In this document: in pieces, positions 35,777 through 43,775 of the stretch
How the letters are laid out: the number at the start of each line of letters is the position of its first letter
How positions within the stretch are numbered: position 1 is the stretch's first letter
Assembly: GCF_027912515.1 (NCBI RefSeq)
Contig: NZ_CP115464.1
Location: 1,488,001 to 1,552,000 of the forward strand
Direction of reading: 5' to 3'
From: Brevundimonas sp. NIBR10
Lineage (GTDB): Bacteria; Pseudomonadota; Alphaproteobacteria; Caulobacterales; Caulobacteraceae
DNA: 64,000 nt
Position numbers and translations under genes: made by a program
Notes under the pieces: generated by a model
Database searches by the model: none
What the model was told of the DNA's origin: nothing
The model's input: the letters and a program-made list of their open reading frames with translations, nothing else

Positions 35777-36160
35777 CTACATCCCTTCGATTAGATGCAG
35801 GATGTTGCCGTCCGGATCCTTGAACCACACGAGCTTGATATCCCCTACCTCGTGAACGTCGCCGTTCAGGGTCAGGCCGGGCAGATCGCGATAGTGTTCG
35901 AACGCGACTCCCTTTGCCTTCAGAGCATCGACGGTCTCGACCATGTCGCCCCTCATATCCCACGTCACGGCATTGGCCCTGTTCGTGCCCGCGAACTCCG
36001 AGACATAGACGGTGAGAACAGTTTCGCCCGTTGAGAAGGCCAGCATCTCGTCGCCGGTCCCATCAAGCCGCTTCAGTCCAAGGGTGTCCTCATAGAAGGC
36101 ACGAGCCCGATCTATGTCGCGGACGGCGACGATGGCGGATGAGTTTCGGTCTCTGAGCAT
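35777..36160 (-). CDS. VOC/glyoxalase family protein
   Basis: Protein of 127 aa with the paired beta-alpha-beta-beta-beta pattern of the vicinal oxygen chelate fold: SSAIVAVRDIDRARAFYEDT for the first module, and LTLNGDVHEVGDIKLVWFKD, then PDGNILHLIE with a terminal metal-ligand Glu, for the second. Substrate unknown. It probably stands alone, upstream of the unrelated fliE end. Confidence 0.88.
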   Translation of the reverse strand: MLRDRNSSAIVAVRDIDRARAFYEDTLGLKRLDGTGDEMLAFSTGETVLTVYVSEFAGTNRANAVTWDMRGDMVETVDALKAKGVAFEHYRDLPGLTLNGDVHEVGDIKLVWFKDPDGNILHLIEGM

Positions 36161-36214
36161 GGCGGTCTCCCTTTCGATGGGAAACCAGCGTCCGGAGCGG
36201 CGATCCCGTTCCCC

Positions 36215-36514
36215 TTAGATCGGCATCCGCATGATCTCTTGGTACGCGGAGATGACCTGGTCCCGCACCGCGATGACGGTCTCCAGGCTGGCCTCGGCGC
36301 TGGACACGGCGGTGACCACGTCGATCATGTTGTTCTGGCCCGAGATGGCCCCCGTCATCTGCGTTTCCGCAGCGCGGGTCTGCTGGGTCATGTCACCCAT
36401 GACGTTCTGCAACAGTTCGCCGAAGCCGGGCGCGCCGGTTGGGGCCGGGCCGCCCGTGGGCATCCCCCCGCCCTGGACCGCCTGATAGGCCTTCATCGCC
36501 GCCATCGGATTCAT
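36215..36514 (-). CDS. fliE: FliE, flagellar hook-basal body protein
   Basis: Protein of 99 aa joining the MS ring and export gate to the rod. The C-terminal helices (QTRAAETQMTGAISGQNNMI, DVVTAVSSAEASLETVIAVR, DQVISAYQEIMRMPI) are typical. The N-terminal half is Gly/Pro-rich. It is third in the flgB-flgC-fliE operon, 10 bases after flgC. Confidence 0.95.
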   Translation of the reverse strand: MNPMAAMKAYQAVQGGGMPTGGPAPTGAPGFGELLQNVMGDMTQQTRAAETQMTGAISGQNNMIDVVTAVSSAEASLETVIAVRDQVISAYQEIMRMPI

Positions 36515-36524
36515 CGTTCAGGTC

Positions 36525-36953
36525 CTATCGCTTCAGGATGTCGAGGGTGCGGCTTTCCATCGACCGCGCCGTCTCGATGACGTTCAGATTGGCCTCATAG
36601 GCCCGCTGCGCCTCGCGCATGTCCATGGCCTCGATCAGGGTGTCGACATTGGGCCGCATCACATAGCCGTCGGCGTTGGCCGCCGGGTGGGCGGGATCGT
36701 AGTCCATGCGGAAATCGCTCTGGTCCGGCCGCACCTCGGCCAGGGCCACGCCCGTCGCTCCGTCCATCTCGCGCGCCTGGAAGACCGGAATCTGGCGGCG
36801 ATAGGGGGTTCCGCCGGCGGTCGGAGAGGTCGACTCGGCGTTGGCGATGTTCTCGGCGATGACCCGCATCCGCGACTGCTGGGCGCGCAGGGCCGAGGCC
36901 GCGACCGCCATGGCGCTGTTGCGAGGCGGGGCGCCGTTGACGGGATCGCTCAT
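36525..36953 (-). CDS. flgC: FlgC, flagellar basal-body rod protein
   Basis: Proximal rod protein of 142 aa. It has the N-terminal rod motif (SALRAQQSRMRVIAENIANA, ESTSPTAGGTPYRRQ) and the C-terminal helix (EAQRAYEANLNVIETARSM, ESRTLDILKR). GYVMRPNVDTLIEAMDM is the family landmark before that helix. It is 10 bases downstream of flgB. Confidence 0.96.
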   Translation of the reverse strand: MSDPVNGAPPRNSAMAVAASALRAQQSRMRVIAENIANAESTSPTAGGTPYRRQIPVFQAREMDGATGVALAEVRPDQSDFRMDYDPAHPAANADGYVMRPNVDTLIEAMDMREAQRAYEANLNVIETARSMESRTLDILKR

Positions 36954-36963
36954 GGTTCAGACC

Positions 36964-37380
36964 TCATGCGCCGGGCTTCTTGGCGGCCATGCGCAGCATC
37001 TGCATGGACTTGGTGTACAGGCCGATGGCGGCGTCATAGGCCATGCGGCTCTCGGCCATCTTGAGCATCTGCTCCTCGACCACGACCGAGTTGCCGTCCA
37101 GCGTCGTCTCCGAATCCGGCGTCTTCTCTGACGTGAAGCGCGCCACCGCGCCGTTGGCCGGGGCGATATGGGCCGCGCTGGTCCGCGTCATCTGCAACCC
37201 GCCACCCTGCCTCATCGCGGCGGCGAAATCGGTCGGTGCCTTCAGGTCGCGGGCGACATAGCCGGGAGTGTCGGAGTTGGCGACGTTCTGGGCGACCACG
37301 CGCTGGCGCTCGTCCAGCCAGGTCAGGCGGCCCTTGATCTGGCTCAGCAGCGGCAGGTCGGCGTAGCCCATGGGCGACAA
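36964..37380 (-). CDS. flgB: FlgB, flagellar basal-body rod protein
   Basis: Proximal rod protein of 138 aa with ERQRVVAQNVANSDTPGYVA near the start and the C-terminal helix (MLKMAESRMAYDAAIGLYTK). Rod proteins of this class share the QN-ANxxTPGY motif seen here. It is first in the operon, and a CtrA-like box lies 38 bases upstream of its ATG. Confidence 0.95.
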   Translation of the reverse strand: MSPMGYADLPLLSQIKGRLTWLDERQRVVAQNVANSDTPGYVARDLKAPTDFAAAMRQGGGLQMTRTSAAHIAPANGAVARFTSEKTPDSETTLDGNSVVVEEQMLKMAESRMAYDAAIGLYTKSMQMLRMAAKKPGA

Positions 37381-37417
37381 TCCTTCGGCAGATGGGCAGA
37401 AAATGCCGTGTGCATGG

Positions 37418-37432
37418 TTAACGCCGGGTTAT
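37418..37432 (-). promoter_or_regulatory. CtrA box for the flgB operon
   Basis: Read on the minus strand: ATAA, CCCGGCG, TTAA, then CCAT. The right half TTAACCAT equals the extended CtrA half-site. It lies 37 bases before the flgB ATG, back to back with the box for fliO. Confidence 0.65.
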
Positions 37433-37433
37433 T

Positions 37434-37448
37434 TCAACGCCCCGTTAA
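37434..37448 (+). promoter_or_regulatory. CtrA box for the fliO-fliP operon
   Basis: TCAA, CGCCCCG, TTAA, followed by CC: seven of eight box positions match. It begins two bases after the oppositely oriented flgB box and ends 64 bases before the fliO ATG. A further inverted TTAACCA/TGGTTAA dyad overlaps it at 37445-37461. Confidence 0.6.
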
Positions 37449-37512
37449 CCACGATGGTTAAAGGCTCCGCGCGATCGGCCATCTGTCTGTCCGGCCGCCG
37501 GGCCCGTTTCGC

Positions 37513-37788
37513 ATGAACCTCCTCGACCTCGCCCGCGCCATCTTCGGCCTGGCCTTCGTGCTGGGCCTGATCGGCCTGGCCGCCTGGGCCGCGCGCCGCT
37601 ATGCGCCGCAACTCATGGCCCGCCTGTCTGCCGAACGCGGCGAGCGCCGGATGAAGGTGATGGAGACCCTGGTTCTCGATCCCGCACGTCGGCTGGTGTT
37701 GGTGCGGATCGACGACGAGGAACGGCTGATCCTGCTGGGGGAAGGCCGCGAGCTGATCGAACCGCGCGGGTCGGAGGCGGGCAAGTGA
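37513..37788 (+). CDS. fliO: FliO, flagellar export assembly protein
   Basis: Protein of 91 aa with one N-terminal membrane helix (LARAIFGLAFVLGLIGLAAWAA) and a short cytoplasmic domain (RRMKVMETLVLDPARRLVLVR, EERLILLGEGRELI), the FliO pattern. It helps FliP assemble into the export gate. Its stop overlaps the GTG at 37785 that opens the fliP frame. Confidence 0.9.
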   Translation: MNLLDLARAIFGLAFVLGLIGLAAWAARRYAPQLMARLSAERGERRMKVMETLVLDPARRLVLVRIDDEERLILLGEGRELIEPRGSEAGK

Positions 37789-38756
37789 GTTCCCAAGAAC
37801 GTCTCCCTCCCCCTCGGGGGAGGGTGGTCGCAGCGAAGCGGAGACCGGGTGGGAAGGGCGACGCAAATCATCGCCGTATCGCCTTGCCGCCCCCACCCGA
37901 TCGCTTCGCGATCTGCCCTCCCCCGCGGGGGAGGGAGAGGCCCGCGATCTTCGTCCTGCCCACGCGCGACGAACTCAAACGTGCCCTTCTCCTCTCCCTC
38001 CTGACCACCCTGGTCTGCCTCGTCTGGCCGCTCGCCGCCCTGGCCCAGGACGTCGCCGCCGCCGGCCAGTCGGGCGCCGCCATCAACGTCGACCTCGGCA
38101 CCGGGGCGGGCCTGACCGAGCGGGTGGTGCAACTGGTCGGGCTGATGACCGTCCTGTCGCTGGCCCCCTCGATCGTCATCATGACCACCAGTTTCGTGCG
38201 GATCATCGTCGTGCTCAGCCTGCTGAGGACCGCGCTCGGCATGCAGCAGTCGCCGCCGAACGCGGTTCTGGTGTCCCTGGCCCTGTTCCTCAGCGCCATC
38301 GTCATGGCCCCGACGTGGCAGGACGCCTATGATTCGGGCATCCGTCCCCTGATGGATCAGCAGATGGAATTGCCCCAGGCGTTCGATCTGGCGTCGGAAC
38401 CTGTGAAGAACTTCATGCTGGCCCAGGTGGGGCGTGACGACCTCGCGTTGTTCACCCGTCTCAGCCAGGTTCCGGCCGACACCCCGGCCGTAGATCTGCC
38501 GCTTCGGGTGGTCACGCCGGCCTTCATGATCTCGGAGTTGAAAACGGCGTTCGAAATCGGATTTCTCCTTTTCGTTCCGTTCCTTGTGATCGATCTGGTG
38601 GTCTCCAGCGTGCTCATGTCGATGGGTATGATGATGCTGCCGCCAGTGGTGATTTCCCTGCCGTTCAAGCTGATCTTCTTCGTGCTCGTGGATGGCTGGC
38701 GACTGGTCGCCGGAAGCCTGGTCGAGAGCTTCCAGAGGGCGTCAGGAGGGGGGTAA
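37785..38756 (+). CDS. fliP: FliP, flagellar export gate protein, with repeat-derived N-terminus
   Basis: Export-gate membrane protein. From about residue 66 it is a normal FliP: signal peptide (LKRALLLSLLTTLVCLVW, cleavage near ALAQ), then LAPSIVIMTTSFVRIIVVLS, LRTALGMQQSPPNAVLVSLA, TPAFMISELKTAFEIGFL and the last helices (PFLVIDLVVSSVLMSMGM). The only standard start codons in frame are GTG 37785, GTG 37824 and TTG 37884. The first lies just before, and the other two inside, a palindromic repeat, so the N-terminal 50-60 residues (Arg/Pro-rich) are encoded by it. A purine-rich GGGGGAGGGAGAGG lies just before the signal peptide region, and a non-standard start there is possible. Confidence 0.9.
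   Translation: MSSQERLPPPRGRVVAAKRRPGGKGDANHRRIALPPPPDRFAICPPPRGRERPAIFVLPTRDELKRALLLSLLTTLVCLVWPLAALAQDVAAAGQSGAAINVDLGTGAGLTERVVQLVGLMTVLSLAPSIVIMTTSFVRIIVVLSLLRTALGMQQSPPNAVLVSLALFLSAIVMAPTWQDAYDSGIRPLMDQQMELPQAFDLASEPVKNFMLAQVGRDDLALFTRLSQVPADTPAVDLPLRVVTPAFMISELKTAFEIGFLLFVPFLVIDLVVSSVLMSMGMMMLPPVVISLPFKLIFFVLVDGWRLVAGSLVESFQRASGGG
37798..37943. repeat. Palindromic repeat element, copy 2, inside the 5' end of fliP
   Basis: Ends are CTCCCTCCCCCTCGGGGGAG and CCTCCCCCGCGGGGGAGGG, with inner arms CCGGGTGGGAAGGGCGA and a CCCCACCCGATCG region. Core GCAGCGAAGCGGAGAC resembles other copies. The element has no stop codon in the fliP frame. Confidence 0.75.
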
Positions 38757-38777
38757 AAGCCCGCCACGAGGGCTTTT
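38755..38777 (+). terminator. fliOP transcription terminator
   Basis: AAAAGCCC and GGGCTTTT form a perfect 8-bp stem with a 7-base loop, overlapping the fliP stop codon. The TTTT end and A-rich start suit a bidirectional intrinsic terminator. Confidence 0.8.
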
Positions 38778-38792
38778 GCGCCGCAACGAAGC

Positions 38793-38820
38793 TTGCCAAG
38801 CCGCTGAAAAGAGGTTTGAT
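38793..38820 (+). promoter_or_regulatory. Possible HU promoter
   Basis: TTGCCA at 38793-38798 and TTTGAT at 38815-38820 are 16 bases apart. The predicted start near 38827 would place the terminator-like hairpin at 38832-38855 at the 5' end of the message. The match is weak. Confidence 0.3.
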
Positions 38821-38831
38821 CCCTCGGTCAT

Positions 38832-38855
38832 CGCCCGGAACAGGGCGGTTTTTTT
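38832..38855 (+). terminator. Terminator-like hairpin in front of the HU gene
   Basis: CGCCC and GGGCG pair around a 6-base loop, followed by G and seven T. It ends 12 bases before the HU ATG. It may be a second terminator for fliOP or an attenuator in the HU leader. Confidence 0.6.
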
Positions 38856-38867
38856 GGAAACGACCAT

Positions 38868-39146
38868 ATGACCACTCAAGCTGAACTGATCGCCTCCGTC
38901 GCCAAGGACGCCGGTGTCTCGCAGGCCGACGCCGGCCGCGTGCTGGAAGCCATCGTGAAGAACATCCACTCCTCGCTGATCGGCGGCGGCGACGTCCGCA
39001 TCTCGAACCTGGGCGTGTTCGACACCGCTGCCCGCGCCGAGCGTGAAGGCCGTAACCCCGCCACGGGCGCCACGATCAAGATCGCCGCCTCCAAGGCCGT
39101 GCGCTTCCGCGTGTCCAAGCCCCTCAAGGACGCCGTCAACAAGTAA
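38868..39146 (+). CDS. hup: HU-family DNA-binding protein
   Basis: Histone-like protein of 92 aa. The body (TQAELIASVAKDAGVSQADA, GRVLEAIVKNIHSSL) and DNA-binding arm (REGRNPATGATIKIAASKAV, RFRVSKPLKDAVNK) are intact, with conserved Pro in RNPATG. It bends and compacts DNA as a homodimer. ATG 38868 follows GGAAACGACCAT. Codon use is very strongly biased, fitting high expression. Confidence 0.96.
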   Translation: MTTQAELIASVAKDAGVSQADAGRVLEAIVKNIHSSLIGGGDVRISNLGVFDTAARAEREGRNPATGATIKIAASKAVRFRVSKPLKDAVNK

Positions 39147-39190
39147 GACCTTCCGCGTCGCATCGCGACGAGGAACGCGGGCGGGAACGG

Positions 39191-42046
39191 TCAGCCGTTT
39201 CCGCCCGTCTGCTTTCTGAACTCTTCCTTCGCCGAGGCCACCCAGCCCGCGAAGGTGTCGGCCGAGGCGGTCAGGCCGGCAAAGGTCGTGGCACTGGCCA
39301 CCCCGTCCATCCCGTTCAGCGTATCCAGCGCGATCTGCATTGCCGCCTTGGACCGGGCCCGCTCCACGAACGGCTGGAATGCGCGCGACAGTCGGCCCAG
39401 CGACGCCGCGTCCCGCCCCAGCGAATAGCCGATGCCCGCCCGGATCACGCGGCTTTCCTCGGCCGCCGACAGCGGCGTCGCCGTATCCGCCGCCCGACCC
39501 GCCAGCCGCGCCTCATAGATCTTGGCCGCCCCGGCCCAGTTCTGCTGCTTCCACAGGATTTCCGCCCGCACGTCCTGGGCCGGGCCGTTGGTGTCGGTCC
39601 CCAGGGTCTCCAGCGCGTGGTCGTACCGGCCCAGGTCCATCAGGGCCCGAGCCTCGATCGCGCGGCGTTCGGTGTTCAGCGCCGTCGGCAACAGGGTGGT
39701 GCGCGAGCCCCAGATGGCCTGCAAGGCCTTCTCGGGCTGACGGTCCATCAGATAGAGCGTTGCCAGGTCCGACGCGACCTGAGCCTTGGCCACCCCCTCC
39801 AGCCGTTCGTCGACCTGGTGTTTCAGCAGCTCGGCCGCCTGGGGCAACAGATCGACGTCGACCAGCCGACGCGTCAGCCGGCGCACCATCTCGTCGCCGT
39901 CAGCCCCCACGGGCGTCAGGTCGCGGAAATCATAGAACAGGGCCACCGCCTGCACCGGCTGCAATCCGTCCGCCGCCCCGTCCAGGAACAGGGCCCGGAA
40001 GGCATTGCCCAGATCGGCCTGAAGCTCGGCCGCGCCCGGCAGGTCACCCAGCTGCTTGCCGGCCCCCCTCAGCGTCTCAAGCGCCTCACGATACCGTCCC
40101 TGCGACAGGTAAAGGCCGCCCAGCGTTCGGATGACGGCCAGTTCGGTCGCATCGCCGCGCCAGCGCCACTTCAGCTGTTCCAGCTCGGCCGCCGCCTGGA
40201 CCGGCGTCATCAGCCCCTTGGCCAGGGACAGCTTGATGACACCCAGCTTGGCAGGCGTCGCGATCCCGTCCAGCGGCGCACGCGCCACGGCCTTGTAGAC
40301 CGCCAGGGCCCGATCGCTCTCGCCGGTCAGCTCGAACAGTCGCGACTGCACCAGCCGTGCGGTCAACTGGTCGGCCGCCGGCGCCCTCTGGCTGAAGCTG
40401 TAGGCCAGCAGGGTGCGGGCTGCGTTCAGGTCGCCGAGCTCCAGGGCCGCCTGGGCATGGGCCGCCCCGAACCGGGCCTTCCATGTATTGGGAAAGTCGT
40501 CGATCACGGCGGCACCGGCGGCGAAATTCTGGCGCGCCGAAGCCCAGTCGCCGCGCTGGGCGTCCAGATACCCCTGCCAGACCTTGGTCGAGGGATCCCC
40601 GGCCAGGGCCCCGGCCGAGAAGTCAGCCTCCGCCTCCTCGAACCGTCCGATCGAGGCCCGGGCCGCGCCGCGCAGGCCCCGGATCTCCGGCTCCCCTTGC
40701 AGGCTGGGCGTCTTGGCGATCGCGGCGTTCAGAACTCCGATGGCCTCAAACCCCAGACCTGATCCGATCAGGAACCGGGTGAACTGCATCCGCGCCTCGA
40801 TCGGCGTGCGGGGGTCATCTGTGGACTGGATGGTTTCCAGCGACGCCGCGTCCTGGAGCGCGCGATACCGCTTGGCGAACCCGTCGTGCCCCGGATCGGC
40901 CCAGCCGGCGAGGATCATGGCGGGGAAGGCGGCCTTCTTCAGCGTGTCTTCGGCCTCGGGGGCCTCGTCGAAGGCCTGGGATGGCGGCGACATCGTCAGG
41001 CCGCGCGGCCGGGTCACGGTGACCAGGTCGCCTTCGGTCTTGATGGTCAGGTCGTCGGTCGGGGTCTCGACCGCCAGACCCTGGGCCGTCGGCAACAGGG
41101 TGGCGTCGATCGTCCTGCGCAGCGCCCCATTGCCCTTGCCGGGGGCCAGGGCGGTGACGGCCGCGAACCGGTCTCCGACCATGGGATCGGTCAGCCAGAT
41201 GGCCTTGGTCGCCCCGGCCATCCGCGCCACCAGGGCGGTCGCGGCCTCATCGTCCCGGGTGACCTCGACGGCCGTGGCGGCCGAGGTCGGCGCTCCGCCG
41301 ATGGTCACGGTCCAGGTCGCGCCCTGGCCCACCGCGGAGACCTGCAGGTCGTTGCGTGCCGGGATGCGTACCACCGTATAGTCGGGACCGGCGGCCCAGC
41401 GTGCGGCCCCGGCCGGGCCCATGGCCGCCTGCTTGGGCATCTCCAGACGGGCGGCTGTGTCGAACACCACCCAGACGGCATTGCCTCGCCGGAACACGGC
41501 GGCGCCGACCGGAGCCGTCCACGGAAAGCTCAGCGTGACCTGGTCGTCATGCGTCTCGGCCGCGACCCGCACCAGGGAACCGGGCGCGACCGTCGGGGCC
41601 GGACCCTGGGCCGCCCTGGCCGCATCGGCGTACAGGTTCACCCAGACCGCGCCGTCGTCGGTGCCCGTGCGCGCGTCGGCCCCGGCGGCCAGGGTCAGGA
41701 TCAGCTCGGACCCGCCCTGGACGGCGCGAGTCTCGACCTTGGTGACGCCGGGGGGTGGATCGTTCCTCAGGCGGCTGACGTCGGCGGCGGTGGCACCGAT
41801 CCGGACGATGACGGCCTGGCCTTCGCGCCGGACGCGCGACCTCTGGCCGATGACGCCGGCGAACTCGACGCGGGTGAAGTCGCGGTTGGCCCCGACGCGG
41901 ATGGATAGGGGATCGGTGGGGGCGGCGGCTTCCTGGGCAAAGGCGGGCGCGACCGCCGCTGCCATGGGCCCGAGCACGACCGCGCCCATGGCGCCCAGCG
42001 CCACGGACGTCCTCGCGATCGACGATCTCGAACGGGGGCGGGCCAT
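39191..42046 (-). CDS. Large exported TPR-repeat protein
   Basis: Protein of 951 aa starting at ATG 42046 with a signal peptide (VALGAMGAVVLGPMAAAVAP, cleavage near AFAQ). Residues about 45-300 form a beta-rich region (RVGANRDFTRVEFAG, RRGNAVWVVFDTAA) that resembles an AMIN-like domain. From about 370 to the end it is helical with TPR-like units (ALDSPSTK-type spacing, for example RYREALETLRGAGKQLGDLP and RALMDLGRYDHALETLG). It is probably periplasmic and a protein-interaction scaffold. Its position next to flagellar genes invites a motility role, but nothing in the sequence proves it. Confidence 0.8.
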   Translation of the reverse strand: MARPRSRSSIARTSVALGAMGAVVLGPMAAAVAPAFAQEAAAPTDPLSIRVGANRDFTRVEFAGVIGQRSRVRREGQAVIVRIGATAADVSRLRNDPPPGVTKVETRAVQGGSELILTLAAGADARTGTDDGAVWVNLYADAARAAQGPAPTVAPGSLVRVAAETHDDQVTLSFPWTAPVGAAVFRRGNAVWVVFDTAARLEMPKQAAMGPAGAARWAAGPDYTVVRIPARNDLQVSAVGQGATWTVTIGGAPTSAATAVEVTRDDEAATALVARMAGATKAIWLTDPMVGDRFAAVTALAPGKGNGALRRTIDATLLPTAQGLAVETPTDDLTIKTEGDLVTVTRPRGLTMSPPSQAFDEAPEAEDTLKKAAFPAMILAGWADPGHDGFAKRYRALQDAASLETIQSTDDPRTPIEARMQFTRFLIGSGLGFEAIGVLNAAIAKTPSLQGEPEIRGLRGAARASIGRFEEAEADFSAGALAGDPSTKVWQGYLDAQRGDWASARQNFAAGAAVIDDFPNTWKARFGAAHAQAALELGDLNAARTLLAYSFSQRAPAADQLTARLVQSRLFELTGESDRALAVYKAVARAPLDGIATPAKLGVIKLSLAKGLMTPVQAAAELEQLKWRWRGDATELAVIRTLGGLYLSQGRYREALETLRGAGKQLGDLPGAAELQADLGNAFRALFLDGAADGLQPVQAVALFYDFRDLTPVGADGDEMVRRLTRRLVDVDLLPQAAELLKHQVDERLEGVAKAQVASDLATLYLMDRQPEKALQAIWGSRTTLLPTALNTERRAIEARALMDLGRYDHALETLGTDTNGPAQDVRAEILWKQQNWAGAAKIYEARLAGRAADTATPLSAAEESRVIRAGIGYSLGRDAASLGRLSRAFQPFVERARSKAAMQIALDTLNGMDGVASATTFAGLTASADTFAGWVASAKEEFRKQTGGNG

Positions 42047-42149
42047 TGATCCCGGTTGTGCCGTGCGCGGCCTTTCAACGCGGTTAATGGATCATGGATT
42101 GCCCAGGGTCTTTGGCCCGTCCAGTCTGGCCACAAACCGGAGTTCGCCC

Positions 42150-42524
42150 ATGATCCTCGCCGCCCTGTTCCTGGCCCTCGCATCGCAGACGGCACCCGTC
42201 CAGACAGCGGCCCCGGCATCCGCTCAGCTCGATGGCACCTGGTCGGTCGATCTCAGCGTCGATCCGGCCCAGCCCTATACGCAGCCGATGAACCTGGCCC
42301 TGGCCCCGGACGGCACAGTCACCGGCGACTTCTATCAGAGCCAGATCGAGGCCGGCCGCTGGAAGGCCCAGCACGGGCGGCTGTGCGTCTCGTTCCGCAC
42401 CTCGGACGGCGTCGGCCCCTATCACACCGCCGCCTGTTTGGTCGGCGACCATGTCGAGGGCCAGACATGGGCCGAACAGCGCAACTTCGTCTTCGTCTGG
42501 AACGCGACGCGGCCAGCGCCCTGA
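42150..42524 (+). CDS. Small secreted hypothetical protein
   Basis: Protein of 124 aa from ATG 42150 with a short signal peptide (MILAALFLALASQTAPVQ, cleavage near AQL). The mature domain (LDGTWSVDLSVDPAQPYTQP, LALAPDGTVTGDFYQSQIEA, GRLCVSFRTSDGVGPYH) is beta-rich, with two Cys that may pair. The pattern recalls small lipocalin-like stress proteins but no family is recognised. It is divergent from the TPR gene; the 103 bases between them hold only a TTAACC half-site on the minus strand. Confidence 0.75.
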   Translation: MILAALFLALASQTAPVQTAAPASAQLDGTWSVDLSVDPAQPYTQPMNLALAPDGTVTGDFYQSQIEAGRWKAQHGRLCVSFRTSDGVGPYHTAACLVGDHVEGQTWAEQRNFVFVWNATRPAP

Positions 42525-42528
42525 GGGC

Positions 42529-43677
42529 TCAGCCCTCCAGCGACACCACCGGCCCGACGACCGGCGAAGGACGCCGACGCCGCGCCTTCAGCCAGGCCTT
42601 GATCCGGTTCTGGATCGGCTGATCGATCAGGATGTGGAAGCCGAAGGCGACCACGAACGCCATGACGACCCCCAGCACCCACAGGCCCCACTGCGCCGCG
42701 ACGGGCAGGGCCAGCTTCGCGATCATCACGTTGGCGACGCCGAAGAAGGCGATCCGCGTCACCTCATTGGTGATGAACATCGAGAACGACATCACCGACA
42801 GCTTCTCGACCAGCTTCGACGGCCGGGTCACCGGCACGGCCCCCGCCGCCAGGATGATCAGCGAGATCAGGGTCAGGGCGATGAGCGCATGCTTGCCGTG
42901 CAGTTCCAGGGCGAAGAAGGCCACGGCCGAGACGATGCCGACGAAGGCCGCCAGCTTCGGCGCGATCCAGACCTTTTCGGTGAAGACGGCCAGCCCCATC
43001 CCCAGGATGAACAGCGGCAGGGCCCGCCAGAAGCCGTACATCATCGGCATCTGATAGACCGGGTATCCGAACAGGGCGTGGGTCGCCTGATTGGCCAGCA
43101 GGTACAGCACCACGACGCCCGCCAGCACCGCCCACGGCCCCATCCGGCGCATCGCCTTCAACAGCCACGGAAACGCGAGGTAACAGCCGACCAGGGCCGA
43201 GATCGACCATGACGGCGCGTTCCAGCCCAGCCCGCCATAGACGCCGAACGCCTGGGTCAGGGTCAGTTGCGCCGGCAACTGGTCCCAGCGGAACCACTCG
43301 GGATTGCGCGGCCCGATCCCGGCCGCAGTCGAGGCGACCACGAGCACGACCAGCGCCAGCCCCATCAGCAGATGCGCCGGATAGACCCGCAGGAAGCGCT
43401 TGGCGAAGAAGTCGCCCGCCGACATCCTTCCGGCCCCGACCGACGGCCCATAGACCCGCATCAGGACGTATCCCGAATCGATCAGGAAGAAGTTGGTCAG
43501 CAGGAACCCGCCCCGCTCGAAGATCGGATTGATCAGCTCAGCCAGCGGTACAGGGCCCGCCGCCTGGAAATGGTGCAGGATGATCAGCGAGGCCACAATG
43601 AAACGCAGGGCGTCCAGCCACCCGCCGCGAGAGATCGCGGGTGTCTCGTTTCGGGTCGAAATCGCGGTCCAGGCCAT
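42529..43677 (-). CDS. Acyltransferase family 3 membrane protein
   Basis: Protein of 382 aa. ATG 43677 is chosen because AAAGGAG lies upstream; the frame is open to 43713. About ten membrane helices. The N-terminal motif LDALRFIVASLIILHHFQ, with the conserved His pair, and RFLRVYPAHLL define the acyltransferase 3 family, which transfers acetyl or other acyl groups to cell-surface sugars. WNAPSWSISALVGCYLAFPW is also typical. The acceptor is unknown. It converges with the small secreted protein, 4 bases apart. Confidence 0.9.
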   Translation of the reverse strand: MAWTAISTRNETPAISRGGWLDALRFIVASLIILHHFQAAGPVPLAELINPIFERGGFLLTNFFLIDSGYVLMRVYGPSVGAGRMSAGDFFAKRFLRVYPAHLLMGLALVVLVVASTAAGIGPRNPEWFRWDQLPAQLTLTQAFGVYGGLGWNAPSWSISALVGCYLAFPWLLKAMRRMGPWAVLAGVVVLYLLANQATHALFGYPVYQMPMMYGFWRALPLFILGMGLAVFTEKVWIAPKLAAFVGIVSAVAFFALELHGKHALIALTLISLIILAAGAVPVTRPSKLVEKLSVMSFSMFITNEVTRIAFFGVANVMIAKLALPVAAQWGLWVLGVVMAFVVAFGFHILIDQPIQNRIKAWLKARRRRPSPVVGPVVSLEG

Positions 43678-43775
43678 GGGATCAGGCTCCTTTGAGCCCC
43701 TCGGCGCAAGCAACGGACCATTTGTCGCCTGACAGGCGTAAATATCTCGTCAGGCGCGCAGCGGCACGCGGGGGC

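Noticed and set aside
42529..43677. Acyltransferase considered as OpgC
   Set aside because: It is a general acyltransferase 3 protein far from opgH; the OpgC-like candidate is at 60574.
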